Shown: piece by piece, positions 11,847 to 23,913 of the stretch
Layout of the letters: each line of letters begins with the position of its first letter
Position numbering within the stretch: the first letter of the stretch is position 1
Source: Protonemura montana
Lineage: Eukaryota > Arthropoda > Insecta > Plecoptera > Nemouridae
Reading direction: 5' to 3'
DNA length: 64,000 nt
Assembly: GCA_947568835.1 (NCBI GenBank)
Contig: OX387603.1
Location: 29,226,651-29,290,650 of the forward strand
Notes under the pieces: generated by a model
What the model was told of the DNA's origin: nothing
The model's input: the letters and a program-made list of their open reading frames with translations, nothing else
Database searches by the model: none
Translations under genes and position numbers: made by a program

Positions 11847-12875
11847 ACACGCTCCAGACCTTCAGCTTTGCTAGCTATGCGTTCTAGTCACTCTTTCTTG
11901 CTGGCCAGACGCTCCTTTCACTCTGCCTCGCTAGCCAGACGCTCCAGACACCCGCCAAGCTACCAAGACGCTCCAGAAACTCTGCCTTGCTACCCAGACG
12001 CTCCAGGCACTCTGCCATGCTGGCCAGTCGCTCCAGACACTCTGCCTCGCTAGCCAGTCGCTCCAGACGCTCTGCATAGCTACCAAGACGCTTCAGACAC
12101 GCTGCCTCTTAAGCCAGGCACTCCAGACTCTCTGCCTCGCTAGCCAGACGCCCCAGACACTCTGCCTTGCTTCCCAGATTCTCCAGACACTCTGCTTTGC
12201 AGGCCAGACGCTCCAGACACTCTGCCTTAGTAGCCAGATGCTCCAGACACTCTGCTTCGCTAGCCAGACGCTCCAAACACTCTGCCTCGCAAGCCGGGTG
12301 CTCCAGACACTCTGCCTTGCTAGCCAGACGCTCCAGACACTCTGTCCCGCTACCCAGACGCTCCAGACACTCTGCCTCGCAAGCCGGGCCTAGCCAGACG
12401 CTCCAGACACTCTGCGCCGCTACCCAGACGCTCCAGACACTCTGCCTCGCACTTTGGGCGCTCCAGACACTCTGCCTCGCTAGCCAGACGTTCCAGACAC
12501 TCTGCTTCGCTAGCCAGACGCTCGAGAAACTTTGCCTCGCTAGCCAGACGCCTCAGACACTCTGCCTTGCTACCCAGTCGCTCCTGACAATCTGCCTCGC
12601 AAGACGGGCGCTCCAGACACTCTGCCTTAGTAGCCAGATGCTCCAGACACTCTTTCTCGCTAGCCAGACGCTCCAGACACTCTGCCTCGCAAGCCGGGCG
12701 CTCCAGACACTCTGCCTCGCTAGCCAGACGCTCCAGACACTCTGCCTTAGTAGCCAGACCCTCCAGACCCTCTTTCTCGCTAGCCAGACGCTCCAGACAC
12801 TCTGCTTCGCGAGCCAGACGCCTCAGACACTCTGCCTTGCTACCCAGTCGCTCCGGACACTCTGCCTCCGTAGTA
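11847..12875. repeat. 1,029-bp HOR-A unit: one-monomer deletion and hybrid of subtypes
   Basis: Exactly one monomer shorter than standard: around 12600-12630 the sequence passes from the end of monomer 26 (AAGACGGGCG) straight into a TTAGTAGCC-class monomer. Monomer 5 is of the SW-associated form (GAAACTCTGCC, ~11968), whereas monomer 21 (12449) and monomer 33 (AGACCCTCTTTC, ~12765) are LW forms. The unit therefore looks like a recombinant that begins as SW and ends as LW, with the switch between ~11970 and ~12449. Confidence 0.85.
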
Positions 12876-15800
12876 ACACGCTCCAGACCTTCAGCTTTGC
12901 TAGCTATGCGTTCTAGTCACTCTTTCTTGCTGGCCAGACGCTCCTTTCACTCTGCCTCGCTAGCCAGACGCTCCAGACACCCGCCAAGCTACCAAGACGC
13001 TCCAGAAACTCTGCCTTGCTACCCAGACGCTCCAGGCACTCTGCCATGCTGGCCAGTCGCTCCAGACACTCTGCCTCGCTAGCCAGTCGCTCCAGACGCT
13101 CTGCATAGCTACCAAGACGCTTCAGACACGCTGCCTCTTAAGCCAGGCACTCCAGACTCTCTGCCTCGCTAGCCAGACGCCCCAGACACTCTGCCTTGCT
13201 TCCCAGATTCTCCAGACACTCTGCTTTGCAGGCCAGACGCTCCAGACACTCTGCCTTAGTAGCCAGATGCTCCAGACACTCTGCTTCGCTAGCCAGACGC
13301 TCCAAACACTCTGCCTCGCAAGCCGGGTGCTCCAGACACTCTGCCTTGCTAGCCAGACGCTCCAGACACTCTGTTCCGCTACCCAGACGCTCCAGACACT
13401 CTGCCTCGCAAGCCGGGCCTAGCCAGACGCTCCAGACACTCTGCGCCGCTACCCAGACGCTCCAGACACTCTGCCTCGCAAGCCGGGCGCTCCAGACACT
13501 CTGCCTCGCTAGCCAGACGTTCCAAACACTCTGCTTCGCTAGCCAGACGCTCGAGAAACTTTGCCTCGCTAGCCAGACGCCTCAGACACTCTGCCTTGCT
13601 ACCCAGTCGCTCCTGACAATCTGCCTTGCAAGTTGGGCGCTCCAGACACTCTGCCTCGCTAGCCAGACGCTCCAGACACTCTGCCTTAGTAGCCAGATGC
13701 TCCAGACACTCTTTCTCGCTAGCCAGACGCTCCAGACACTCTGCCTCGCAAGCCGGGCGCTCCAGACACTCTGCCTCGCTAGTTAGACGCTCCAGACACT
13801 CTGCCTTAGTAGCCAGACCCTCCAGACACTCTTTCTCGCTAGCCAGACGCTCCAGACACTCTGCTTCGCGAGCCAGACGCCTCAGACACTCTGCCTTGCT
13901 ACCCAGTCGCTCCGGACACTCTGCCTCCGTAGTAACACGCTCCAGACCTTCAGCTTTGCTAGCTATGCGTTCTAGTCACTCTTTCTTGCTGGCCAGACGC
14001 TCCTTTCACTCTGCCTCGCTAGCCAGACGCTCCAGACACCCGCCAAGCTACCAAGACGCTCCAGAATCTCTGCCTTGCTACCCAGACGCTCCAGGCACTC
14101 TGCCATGCTGGCCAGTCGCTCCAGACACTCTGCCTCGCTAGCCAGTCGCTCCAGACGCTCTGCATAGCTACCAAGACGCTTCAGACACGCTGCCTCTTAA
14201 GCCAGGCACTCCAGACTCTCTGCCTCGCTAGCCAGACGCCCCAGACACTCTGCCTTGCTTCCCAGATTCTCCAGACACTCTGCTTTGCAGGCCAGACGCT
14301 CCAGACACTCTGCCTTAGTAGCCAGATGCTCCAGACACTCTGCTTCGCTAGCCAGACGCTCCAAACACTCTGCCTCGCAAGCCGGGTGCTCCAGACACTC
14401 TGCCTTGCTAGCCAGACGCTCCAGACACTCTGTCCCGCTACCCAGACGCTCCAGACACTCTGCCTCGCAAGCCGGGCCTAGCCAGACGCTCCAGACACTC
14501 TGCGCCGCTACCCAGACGCTCCAGACACTCTGCCTCGCACTTTGGGCGCTCCAGACACTCTGCCTCGCTAGCCAGACGTTCCAGACACTCTGCTTCGCTA
14601 GCCAGACGCTCGAGAAACTTTGCCTCGCTAGCCAGACGCCTCAGACACTCTGCCTTGCTACCCAGTCGCTCCTGACAATCTGCCTCGCAAGCCGGGCGCT
14701 CCAGACACTCTGCCTCGCTAGCCAGACGCTCCAGACACTCTGCCTTAGTAGCCAGATGCTCCAGACACTCTTTCTCGCTAGCCAGACGCTCCAGACACTC
14801 TGCCTCGCAAGCCGGGCGCTCCAGACACTCTGCCTCGCTAGCCAGACGCTCCAGACACTCTGCCTTAGTAGCCAGACCCTCCAGACCCTCTTTCTCGCTA
14901 GCCAGACGCTCCAGACACTCTGCTTCGCGAGCCAGACGCCTCAGACACTCTGCCTTGCTACCCAGTCGCTCCGGACACTCTGCCTCCGTAGTAACACGCT
15001 CCAGACCTTCAGCTTTGCTAGCTATGCGTTCTAGTCACTCTTTCTTGCTGGCCAGACGCTCCTTTCACTCTGCCTCGCTAGCCAGACGCTCCAGACACCC
15101 GCCAAGCTACCAAGACGCTCCAGAAACTCTGCCTTGCTACCCAGACGCTCCAGGCACTCTGCCATGCTGGCCAGTCGCTCCAGACACTCTGCCTCGCTAG
15201 CCAGTCGCTCCAGACGCTCTGCATAGCTACCAAGACGCTTCAGACACGCTGCCTCTTAAGCCAGGCACTCCAGACTCTCTGCCTCGCTAGCCAGACGCCC
15301 CAGACACTCTGCCTTGCTTCCCAGATTCTCCAGACACTCTGCTTTGCAGGCCAGACGCTCCAGACACTCTGCCTTAGTAGCCAGATGCTCCAGACACTCT
15401 GCTTCGCTAGCCAGACGCTCCAAACACTCTGCCTCGCAAGCCGGGTGCTCCAGACACTCTGCCTTGCTAGCCAGACGCTCCAGACACTCTGTTCCGCTAC
15501 CCAGACGCTCCAGACACTCTGCCTCGCAAGCCGGGCCTAGCCAGACGCTCCAGACACTCTGCGCCGCTACCCAGACGCTCCAGACACTCTGCCTCGCAAG
15601 CCGGGCGCTCCAGACACTCTGCCTCGCTAGCCAGACGTTCCAAACACTCTGCTTCGCTAGCCAGACGCTCGAGAAACTTTGCCTCGCTAGCCAGACGCCT
15701 CAGACACTCTGCCTTGCTACCCAGTCGCTCCTGACAATCTGCCTTGCAAGTTGGGCGCTCCAGACACTCTGCCTCGCTAGCCAGACGCTCCAGACACTCT

Positions 15801-18800
15801 GCCTTAGTAGCCAGATGCTCCAGACACTCTTTCTCGCTAGCCAGACGCTCCAGACACTCTGCCTCGCAAGCCGGGCGCTCCAGACACTCTGCCTTGCTAG
15901 TTAGACGCTCCAGACACTCTGCCTTAGTAGCCAGACCCTCCAGACACTCTTTCTCGCTAGCCAGACGCTCCAGACACTCTGCTTCGCGAGCCAGACGCCT
16001 CAGACACTCTGCCTTGCTACCCAGTCGCTCCGGACACTCTGCCTCCGTAGTAACACGCTCCAGACCTTCAGCTTTGCTAGCTATGCGTTCTAGTCACTCT
16101 TTCTTGCTGGCCAGACGCTCCTTTCACTCTGCCTCGCTAGCCAGACGCTCCAGACACCCGCCAAGCTACCAAGACGCTCCAGAATCTCTGCCTTGCTACC
16201 CAGACGCTCCAGGCACTCTGCCATGCTGGCCAGTCGCTCCAGACACTCTGCCTCGCTAGCCAGTCGCTCCAGACGCTCTGCATAGCTACCAAGACGCTTC
16301 AGACACGCTGCCTCTTAAGCCAGGCACTCCAGACTCTCTGCCTCGCTAGCCAGACGCCCCAGACACTCTGCCTTGCTTCCCAGATTCTCCAGACACTCTG
16401 CTTTGCAGGCCAGACGCTCCAGACACTCTGCCTTAGTAGCCAGATGCTCCAGACACTCTGCTTCGCTAGCCAGACGCTCCAAACACTCTGCCTCGCAAGC
16501 CGGGTGCTCCAGACACTCTGCCTTGCTAGCCAGACGCTCCAGACACTCTGTCCCGCTACCCAGACGCTCCAGACACTCTGCCTCGCAAGCCGGGCCTAGC
16601 CAGACGCTCCAGACACTCTGCGCCGCTACCCAGACGCTCCAGACACTCTGCCTCGCACTTTGGGCGCTCCAGACACTCTGCCTCGCTAGCCAGACGTTCC
16701 AGACACTCTGCTTCGCTAGCCAGACGCTCGAGAAACTTTGCCTCGCTAGCCAGACGCCTCAGACACTCTGCCTTGCTACCTAGTCGCTCCTGACAATCTG
16801 CCTCGCAAGCCGGGCGCTCCAGACACTCTGCCTCGCTAGCCAGACGCTCCAGACACTCTGCCTTAGTAGCCAGATGCTCCAGACACTCTTTCTCGCTAGC
16901 CAGACGCTCCAGACACTCTGCCTCGCAAGCCGGGCGCTCCAGACACTCTGCCTCGCTAGCCAGACGCTCCAGACACTCTGCCTTAGTAGCCAGACCCTCC
17001 AGACCCTCTTTCTCGCTAGCCAGACGCTCCAGACACTCTGCTTCGCGAGCCAGACGCCTCAGACACTCTGCCTTGCTACCCAGTCGCTCCGGACACTCTG
17101 CCTCCGTAGTAACACGCTCCAGACCTTCAGCTTTGCTAGCTATGCGTTCTAGTCACTCTTTCTTGCTGGCCAGACGCTCCTTTCACTCTGCCTCGCTAGC
17201 CAGACGCTCCAGACACCCGCCAAGCTACCAAGACGCTCCAGAAACTCTGCCTTGCTACCCAGACGCTCCAGGCACTCTGTCATGCTGGCCAGTCGCTCCA
17301 GACACTCTGCCTCGCTAGCCAGTCGCTCCAGACGCTCTGCATAGCTACCAAGACGCTTCAGACACGCTGCCTCTTAAGCCAGGCACTCCAGACTCTCTGC
17401 CTCGCTAGCCAGACGCCCCAGACACTCTGCCTTGCTTCCCAGATTCTCCAGACACTCTGCTTTGCAGGCCAGACGCTCCAGACACTCTGCCTTAGTAGCC
17501 AGATGCTCCAGACACTCTGCTTCGCTAGCCAGACGCTCCAAACACTCTGCCTCGCAAGCCGGGTGCTCCAGACACTCTGCCTTGCTAGCCAGACGCTCCA
17601 GACACTCTGTCCCGCTACCCAGACGCTCCAGACACTCTGCCTCGCAAGCCGGGCCTAGCCAGACGCTCCAGACACTCTGCGCCGCTACCCAGACGCTCCA
17701 GACACTCTGCCTCGCAAGCCGGGCGCTCCAGACACTCTGCCTCGCTAGCCAGACGTTCCAGACACTCTGCTTCGCTAGCCAGACGCTCGAGAAACTTTGC
17801 CTCGCTAGCCAGACGCCTCAGACACTCTGCCTTGCTACCCAGTCGCTTCTGACAATCTGCCTTGCAAGTTGGGCGCTCCAGACACTCTGCCTCGCTAGCC
17901 AGACGCTCCAGACACTCTGCCTTAGTAGCCAGATGCTCCAGACACTCTTTCTCACTAGCCAGACGCTCCAGACACTCTGCCTCGCAAGCCGGGCGCTCCA
18001 GACACTCTGCCTCGCTAGTTAGACGCTCCAGACACTCTGCCTTAGTAGCCAGACCCTCCAGACACTCTTTCTCGCTAGCCAGACGCTCCAGACACTCTGC
18101 TTCGCGAGCCAGACGCCTCAGACACTCTGCCTTGCTACCCAGTCGCTCCGGACACTCTGCCTCCGTAGTAACACGCTCCAGACCTTCAGCTTTGCTAGCT
18201 ATGCGTTCTAGTCACTCTTTCTTGCTGGCCAGACGCTCCTTTCACTCTGCCTCGCTAGCCAGACGCTCCAGACACCCGCCAAGCTACCAAGACGCTCCAG
18301 AATCTCTGCCTTGCTACCCAGACGCTCCAGGCACTCTGCCATGCTGGCCAGTCGCTCCAGACACTCTGCCTCGCTAGCCAGTCGCTCCAGACGCTCTGCA
18401 TAGCTACCAAGACGCTTCAGACACGCTGCCTCTTAAGCCAGGCACTCCAGACTCTCTGCCTCGCTAGCCAGACGCCCCAGACACTCTGCCTTGCTTCCCA
18501 GATTCTCCAGACACTCTGCTTTGCAGGCCAGACGCTCCAGACACTCTGCCTTAGTAGCCAGATGCTCCAGACACTCTGCTTCGCTAGCCAGACGCTCCAA
18601 ACACTCTGCCTCGCAAGCCGGGTGCGCCAGACACTCTGCCTTGCTAGCCAGACGCTCCAGACACTCTGTCCCGCTACCCAGACGCTCCAGACACTCTGCC
18701 TCGCAAGCCGGGCCTAGCCAGACGCTCCAGACACTCTGCGCCGCTACCCAGACGCTCCAGACACTCTGCCTCGCACTTTGGGCGCTCCAGACACTCTGCC

Positions 18801-19229
18801 TCGCTAGCCAGACGTTCCAGACACTCTGCTTCGCTAGCCAGACGCTCGAGAAACTTTGCCTCGCTAGCCAGACGCCTCAGACACTCTGCCTTGCTACCCA
18901 GTCGCTCCTGACAATCTGCCTCGCAAGCCGGGCGCTCCAGACACTCTGCCTCGCTAGCCAGACGCTCCAGACACTCTGCCTTAGTAGCCAGATGCTCCAG
19001 ACACTCTTTCTCGCTAGCCAGACGCTCCAGACACTCTGCCTCGCAAGCCGGGCGCTCCAGACACTCTGCCTCGCTAGTTAGACGCTCCAGACACTCTGCC
19101 TTAGTAGCCAGACCCTCCAGACACTCTTTCTCGCTAGCCAGACGCTCCAGACACTCTGCTTCGCGAGCCAGACGCCTCAGACACTCTGCCTTGCTACCCA
19201 GTCGCTCCGGACACTCTGCCTCCGTAGTA
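12876..19229. repeat. Three 2,118-bp dimers of HOR-A (SW + LW subtypes)
   Basis: Six 1,059-bp units alternate. SW units start at 12876, 14994 and 17112 (GCAAGTTGGGCG at 13628, 15746, 17864, and a GCTAGTTAGACG variant near the end of monomer 31). LW units start at 13935, 16053 and 18171 (GCACTTTGGGCG at 14537, 16655, 18773, and GAATCTCTGCC in monomer 5). Diagnostic variants recur at exactly 2,118 bp, a second HOR level above 1,059. The sixth unit (18171) is LW on its left and SW on its right, a hybrid. Confidence 0.9.
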
Positions 19230-21347
19230 ACACGCTCCAGACCTTCAGCTTTGCTAGCTATGCGTTCTAGTCACTCTTTCTTGCTGGCCAGACGCTCCTT
19301 TCACTCTGCCTCGCTAGCCAGACGCTCCAGACACCCGCCAAGCTACCAAGATGCTCCAGAATCTCTGCCTTGCTACCCAGACGCTCCAGGCACTCTGCTA
19401 TGCTGGCCAGTCGCTCCAGACACTCTGCCTCGCTAGCCAGTCGCTCCAGACGCTCTGCATAGCTACCAAGACGCTTCAGACACGCTGCCTCTTAAGCCAG
19501 GCACTCCAGACTCTCTGCCTCGCTAGCCAGACGCCCCAGACACTCTGCCTTGCTTCCCAGATTCTCCAGACACTCTGCTTTGCAGGCCAGACGCTCCAGA
19601 CACTCTGCCTTAGTAGCCAGATGCTCCAGACACTCTGCTTCGCTAGCCAGACGCTCCAAACACTCTGCCTCGCAAGCCGGGTGCTCCAGACACTCTGCCT
19701 TGCTAGCCAGACGCTCCAGACACTCTGTCCCGCTACCCAGACGCTCCAGACACTCTGCCTCGCAAGCCGGGCCTAGCCAGACGCTCCAGACACTCTGCGC
19801 CGCTACCCAGACGCTCCAGACACTCTGCCTCGCACTTTGGGCGCTCCAGACACTCTGCCTCGCTAGCCAGACGTTCCAGACACTCTGCTTCGCTAGCCAG
19901 ACGCTCGAGAAACTTTGCCTCGCTAGCCAGACGCCTCAGACACTCTGCCTTGCTACCCAGTCGCTCCTGACAATCTGCCTCGCAAGCCGGGCGCTCCAGA
20001 CACTCTGCCTCGCTAGCCAGACGCTCCAGACACTCTGCCTTAGTAGCCAGATGCTCCAGACACTCTTTCTCGCTAGCCAGACGCTCCAGACACTCTGCCT
20101 CGCAAGCCGGGCGCTCCAGACACTCTGCCTCGCTAGCCAGACGCTCCAGACACTCTGCCTTAGTAGCCAGACCCTCCAGACCCTCTTTCTCGCTAGCCAG
20201 ACGCTCCAGACACTCTGCTTCGCGAGCCAGACGCCTCAGACACTCTGCCTTGCTACCCAGTCGCTCCGGACACTCTGCCTCCGTAGTAACACGCTCCAGA
20301 CCTTCAGCTTTGCTAGCTATGCGTTCTAGTCACTCTTTCTTGCTGGCCAGACGCTCCTTTCACTCTGCCTCGCTAGCCAGACGCTCCAGACACCCGCCAA
20401 GCTACCAAGACGCTCCAGAAACTCTGCCTTGCTACCCAGACGCTCCAGGCACTCTGCCATGCTGGCCAGTCGCTCCAGACACTCTGCCTCGCTAGCCAGT
20501 CGCTCCAGACGCTCTGCATAGCTACCAAGACGCTTCAGACACGCTGCCTCTTAAGCCAGGCACTCCAGACTCTCTGCCTCGCTAGCCAGACGCCCCAGAC
20601 ACTCTGCCTTGCTTCCCAGATTCTCCAGACACTCTGCTTTGCAGGCCAGACGCTCCAGACACTCTGCCTTAGTAGCCAGATGCTCCAGACACTCTGCTTC
20701 GCTAGCCAGACGCTCCAAACACTCTGCCTCGCAAGCCGGGTGCTCCAGACACTCTGCCTTGCTAGCCAGACGCTCCAGACACTCTGTCCCGCTACCCAGA
20801 CGCTCCAGACACTCTGCCTCGCAAGCCGGGCCTAGCCAGACGCTCCAGACACTCTGCGCCGCTACCCAGACGCTCCAGACACTCTGCCTCGCAAGCCGGG
20901 CGCTCCAGATACTCTGCCTCGCTAGCCAGACGTTCCAGACACTCTGCTTCGCTAGCCAGACGCTCGAGAAACTTTGCCTCGCTCGCCAGACGCCTCAGAC
21001 ACTCTGCCTTGCTACCAAGTCGCTCCTGACAATCTGCCTCGCAAGCCGGATGATCCAGACACTCTGCCTCGCTAGCCAGACGCTCCAGACACTCTGCCTT
21101 AGTAGCCAGTTGCTCCAGACACTCTTTCTCGCTAGCCAGACGCTCCAGACACTCTGCCTCGCAAGCCGGGCGCTCCAGACACTCTGCCTCGCTAGCCAGA
21201 CGCTCCAGACACTCTGCCTTAGTAGCCAGACCCTCCAGACACTCTTTCTCGCTTGCCAGACGCTCCAGACACTCTGCTTCGCGAGCCAGACGCCTCAGAC
21301 ACTCTGCCTTGCTACCCAGTCGCTCCGGACACTCTGCCTCCGTAGTA
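19230..21347. repeat. Two further 1,059-bp HOR-A units leaving the dimer pattern
   Basis: Unit 19230-20288 is LW (GCACTTTGGGCG at 19832; AGACCCTCTTTC near 20178). Unit 20289-21347 is neither subtype and carries private changes such as CCGGATGATCCAG (~21047), CCAGTTGCTCC (~21107) and CGCTTGCCAGACG (~21252). Raised divergence next to the shortened units that follow is typical of an array edge. Confidence 0.88.
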
Positions 21348-21885
21348 ACACGCTCCAGACCTTCAGCTTTGCTAGCTATGCGTTCTAGTCACTCTTTCTT
21401 GCTGGCCAGACGCTCCTTTCACTCTGCCTCGCTAGCCAGACGCTCCAGACACCCGCCTAGCTACCAAGACGCTCCAGAAACTCTGCCTTGCTTTCCAGAC
21501 GCTCCAGGCACTCTGCCATGCTGGCCAGTCGCTCCAGACACTCTGCCTCGCTAGCCAGTCGCTCCAAACACTCTGCCTCGCAAGCCGGGTGCTCCAGACA
21601 CTCTGCCTTGCTAGCCAGACGCTCCAGACACTCTGTCCCGCTACCCAGACAGTCTGCCTCGCAAGCCGGGTCTAGCCAGACGCTCCAGACACTCTGCGCC
21701 GCTACCCAGACGCTCCAGACACTGCCTCGCAAGCCGGGCGCTCCAGACACTCTGCCTCGCTAGCCAGACGTTCCAGACACTCTGCTTCGCTAGCCAGACG
21801 CTCGAGAAACTTTGCCTCGCTAGCCAGACGCCTCAGACACTCTGCCTTGCTACCCAGTCGCTCCGGACACTCTGCCTCCGTAGTA
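21348..21885. repeat. 538-bp HOR-A unit with several deletions
   Basis: Starts normally through monomer 7, then jumps at ~21555-21570 into monomer 15 (CCAGTCGCTCCAAACACTC). It has a short deletion near 21650 (CCCAGACAGTCTGCC), a 2-bp loss near 21722 (CAGACACTGCCTCG), and skips from monomer 25 to monomer 36 at ~21855. This is the shortest HOR-A unit of the main array; 538 is not a multiple of 3. Confidence 0.88.
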
Positions 21886-22914
21886 ACACGCTCCAGACCT
21901 TCAGCTTTGCTAGCTATGCGTTCTAGTCACTCTTTCTTGCTGGCCAGACGCTCCTTTCACTCTGCCTCGCTAGCCAGACGCTCCAGACACCCGCCAAGCT
22001 ACCAAGACGCTCCAGAAACTCTGCCTTGCTACCCAGACGCTCCAGGCACTCTGCCATGCTGGCCAGTCGCTCCAGACACTCTGCCTCGCTAGCCAGTCGC
22101 TCCAGACGCTCTGCATAGCTACCAAGACGCTTCAGACACGCTGCCTCTTAAGCCAGGCACTCCAGACTCTCTGCCTCGCTAGCCAGACGCCCCAGACACT
22201 CTGCCTTGCTTCCCAGATTCTCCAGACACTCTGCTTTGCAGGCCAGACGCTCCAGACACTCTGTCTTAGTATCCAGATGCTCCAGACACTCTGCTTCGCT
22301 AGCCAGACGCTCCAAACACTCTGCCTCGCAAGCCGGGTGCTCCAGACACTCTGCCTTGCTAGCCAGACGCTCCAGACACTCTGTCTTGCTACCCAGACGC
22401 TCCAGACACTCTGCCTCGCAAGCCGGGCCTAGCCAGACGCTCCAGACACTCTGCGCCGCTACCCAGACGCTCCAGACACTCTGCCTCGCAAGCCGGGCGC
22501 TCCAGACACTCTGCCTCGCTAGCCAGACGTTCCAGACACTCTGCTTCGCTAGCCAGACGCTCGAGAAACTTTGCCTCGCTCGCCAGACGCCTCAGACACT
22601 CTGCCTTGCTACCCAGTCGCTCCTGACAATCTGCCTCGCAAGCCGGACGCTCCAGACACTCTGCCTTAGTAGCCAGATGCTCCAGACTTTCTTTCTCGCT
22701 AGCCAGACGCTCCAGACACTCTGCCTCGCAAGCCGGGCGCTCCAGACACTCTGCCTCGCTAGCCAGACGCTCCAGACACTCTGCCTTAGTAGCCAGACCC
22801 TCCAGACACTCTTTCTCGCTTGCCAGACGCTCCAGACACTCTGCTTCGCGAGCCAGACGCCTCAGACACTCTGCCTTGCAACCCAGTCGCTCCGGACACT
22901 CTGCCTCCGTAGTA
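21886..22914. repeat. 1,029-bp HOR-A unit, one monomer deleted
   Basis: One 30-bp monomer is missing at ~22640-22660, where AAGCCGGACGCTCC runs into a TTAGTAGCC-class monomer. This is the same neighbourhood as the deletion in 11847-12875, but the junction bases differ (CCGGACG here, ACGGGCG there). The unit also has a distinctive CAGACTTTCTTTC variant (~22685). Confidence 0.88.
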
Positions 22915-23913
22915 ACACGCTCCAGACCTTCAGCTTTGCTAGCTATGCGTTCTAGTCACTCTTTCTTGCTGGCCAGACGCTCCTTTCACTCTGCCTCGCT
23001 AGCCAGACGCTCCAGACACCCGCCTAGCTACCAAGACGCTCCAGAAACTCTGCCTTGCTTTCCAGACGCTCCAGGCACTCTGCCATGCTGGCCAGTCACT
23101 CCAGACACTCTGCCTCGCTAGCCAGTCGCTCCAGACGCTCTGCATAGCTACCAAGACGCTTCAGACACGCTGCCTCTTAAGCCAGGCACTCCAGACTCTC
23201 TGCCTCGCTAGCCAGACGCCCCAGACACTCTGCCTTGCTTCCCAGATTCTCCAGACACTCTGCTTCGCTAGCAAGACGCTCCAAACACTCTGCCTCGCAA
23301 GCCGGGTGCTCCAGACACTCTGCCTTGCTAGCCAGACGCTCCAAACACTCTGTCCCGCTACCCAGACGCTCCAGACACTCTGCCTCGCAAGCCGGGCCTA
23401 GCCAGACGCTCCAGACACTCTGCGCCGCTACCCAGACGCTCCAGACACTCTGCCTCGCAAGCCGGGCGCTCCAGACACTCTGCCTCGCTAGCCAGACGTT
23501 CCAGACACTCTGCTTCGCTAGCCAGACGCTCGAGAAACTTTGCCTCGCTAGCCAGACGCCTCAGACACTCTGCCTTGCTACCCAGTCGCTCCTGACAATC
23601 TGCCTCGCAAGCCGGGCGCTCCAGACACTCTGCCTCGCTAGCCAGACGCTCCAGACACTCTGCCTTAGTAGCCAAATGCTCCAGACACTCTTTCTCGCCA
23701 GCCAGACGCTCCAGACACTCTGCCTCGCAAGCCGGGCGCTCCAGACACTCTGCCTCGCTAGCTAGACGCTCCAGACACTCTGCCTTAGTAGCCAGACCCT
23801 CCAGACACTCTTTCTCCCTAGCCAGACGCTCCAGACACTCTGCTTCGCGAGCCAGACGCCTCAGACACTCTGCCTTGCTACCCAGTCGCTCCGGACACTC
23901 TGCCTCCGTAGTA
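22915..23913. repeat. 999-bp HOR-A unit, two monomers deleted
   Basis: Sixty base pairs are missing: monomer 12 (CAGATTCTCC, ~23243) is fused to the tail of monomer 14 at ~23263, and the next monomer starts CAAGACGCTCCAAAC. Otherwise the order follows the standard unit to monomer 36 and the next boundary at 23914. Confidence 0.88.
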
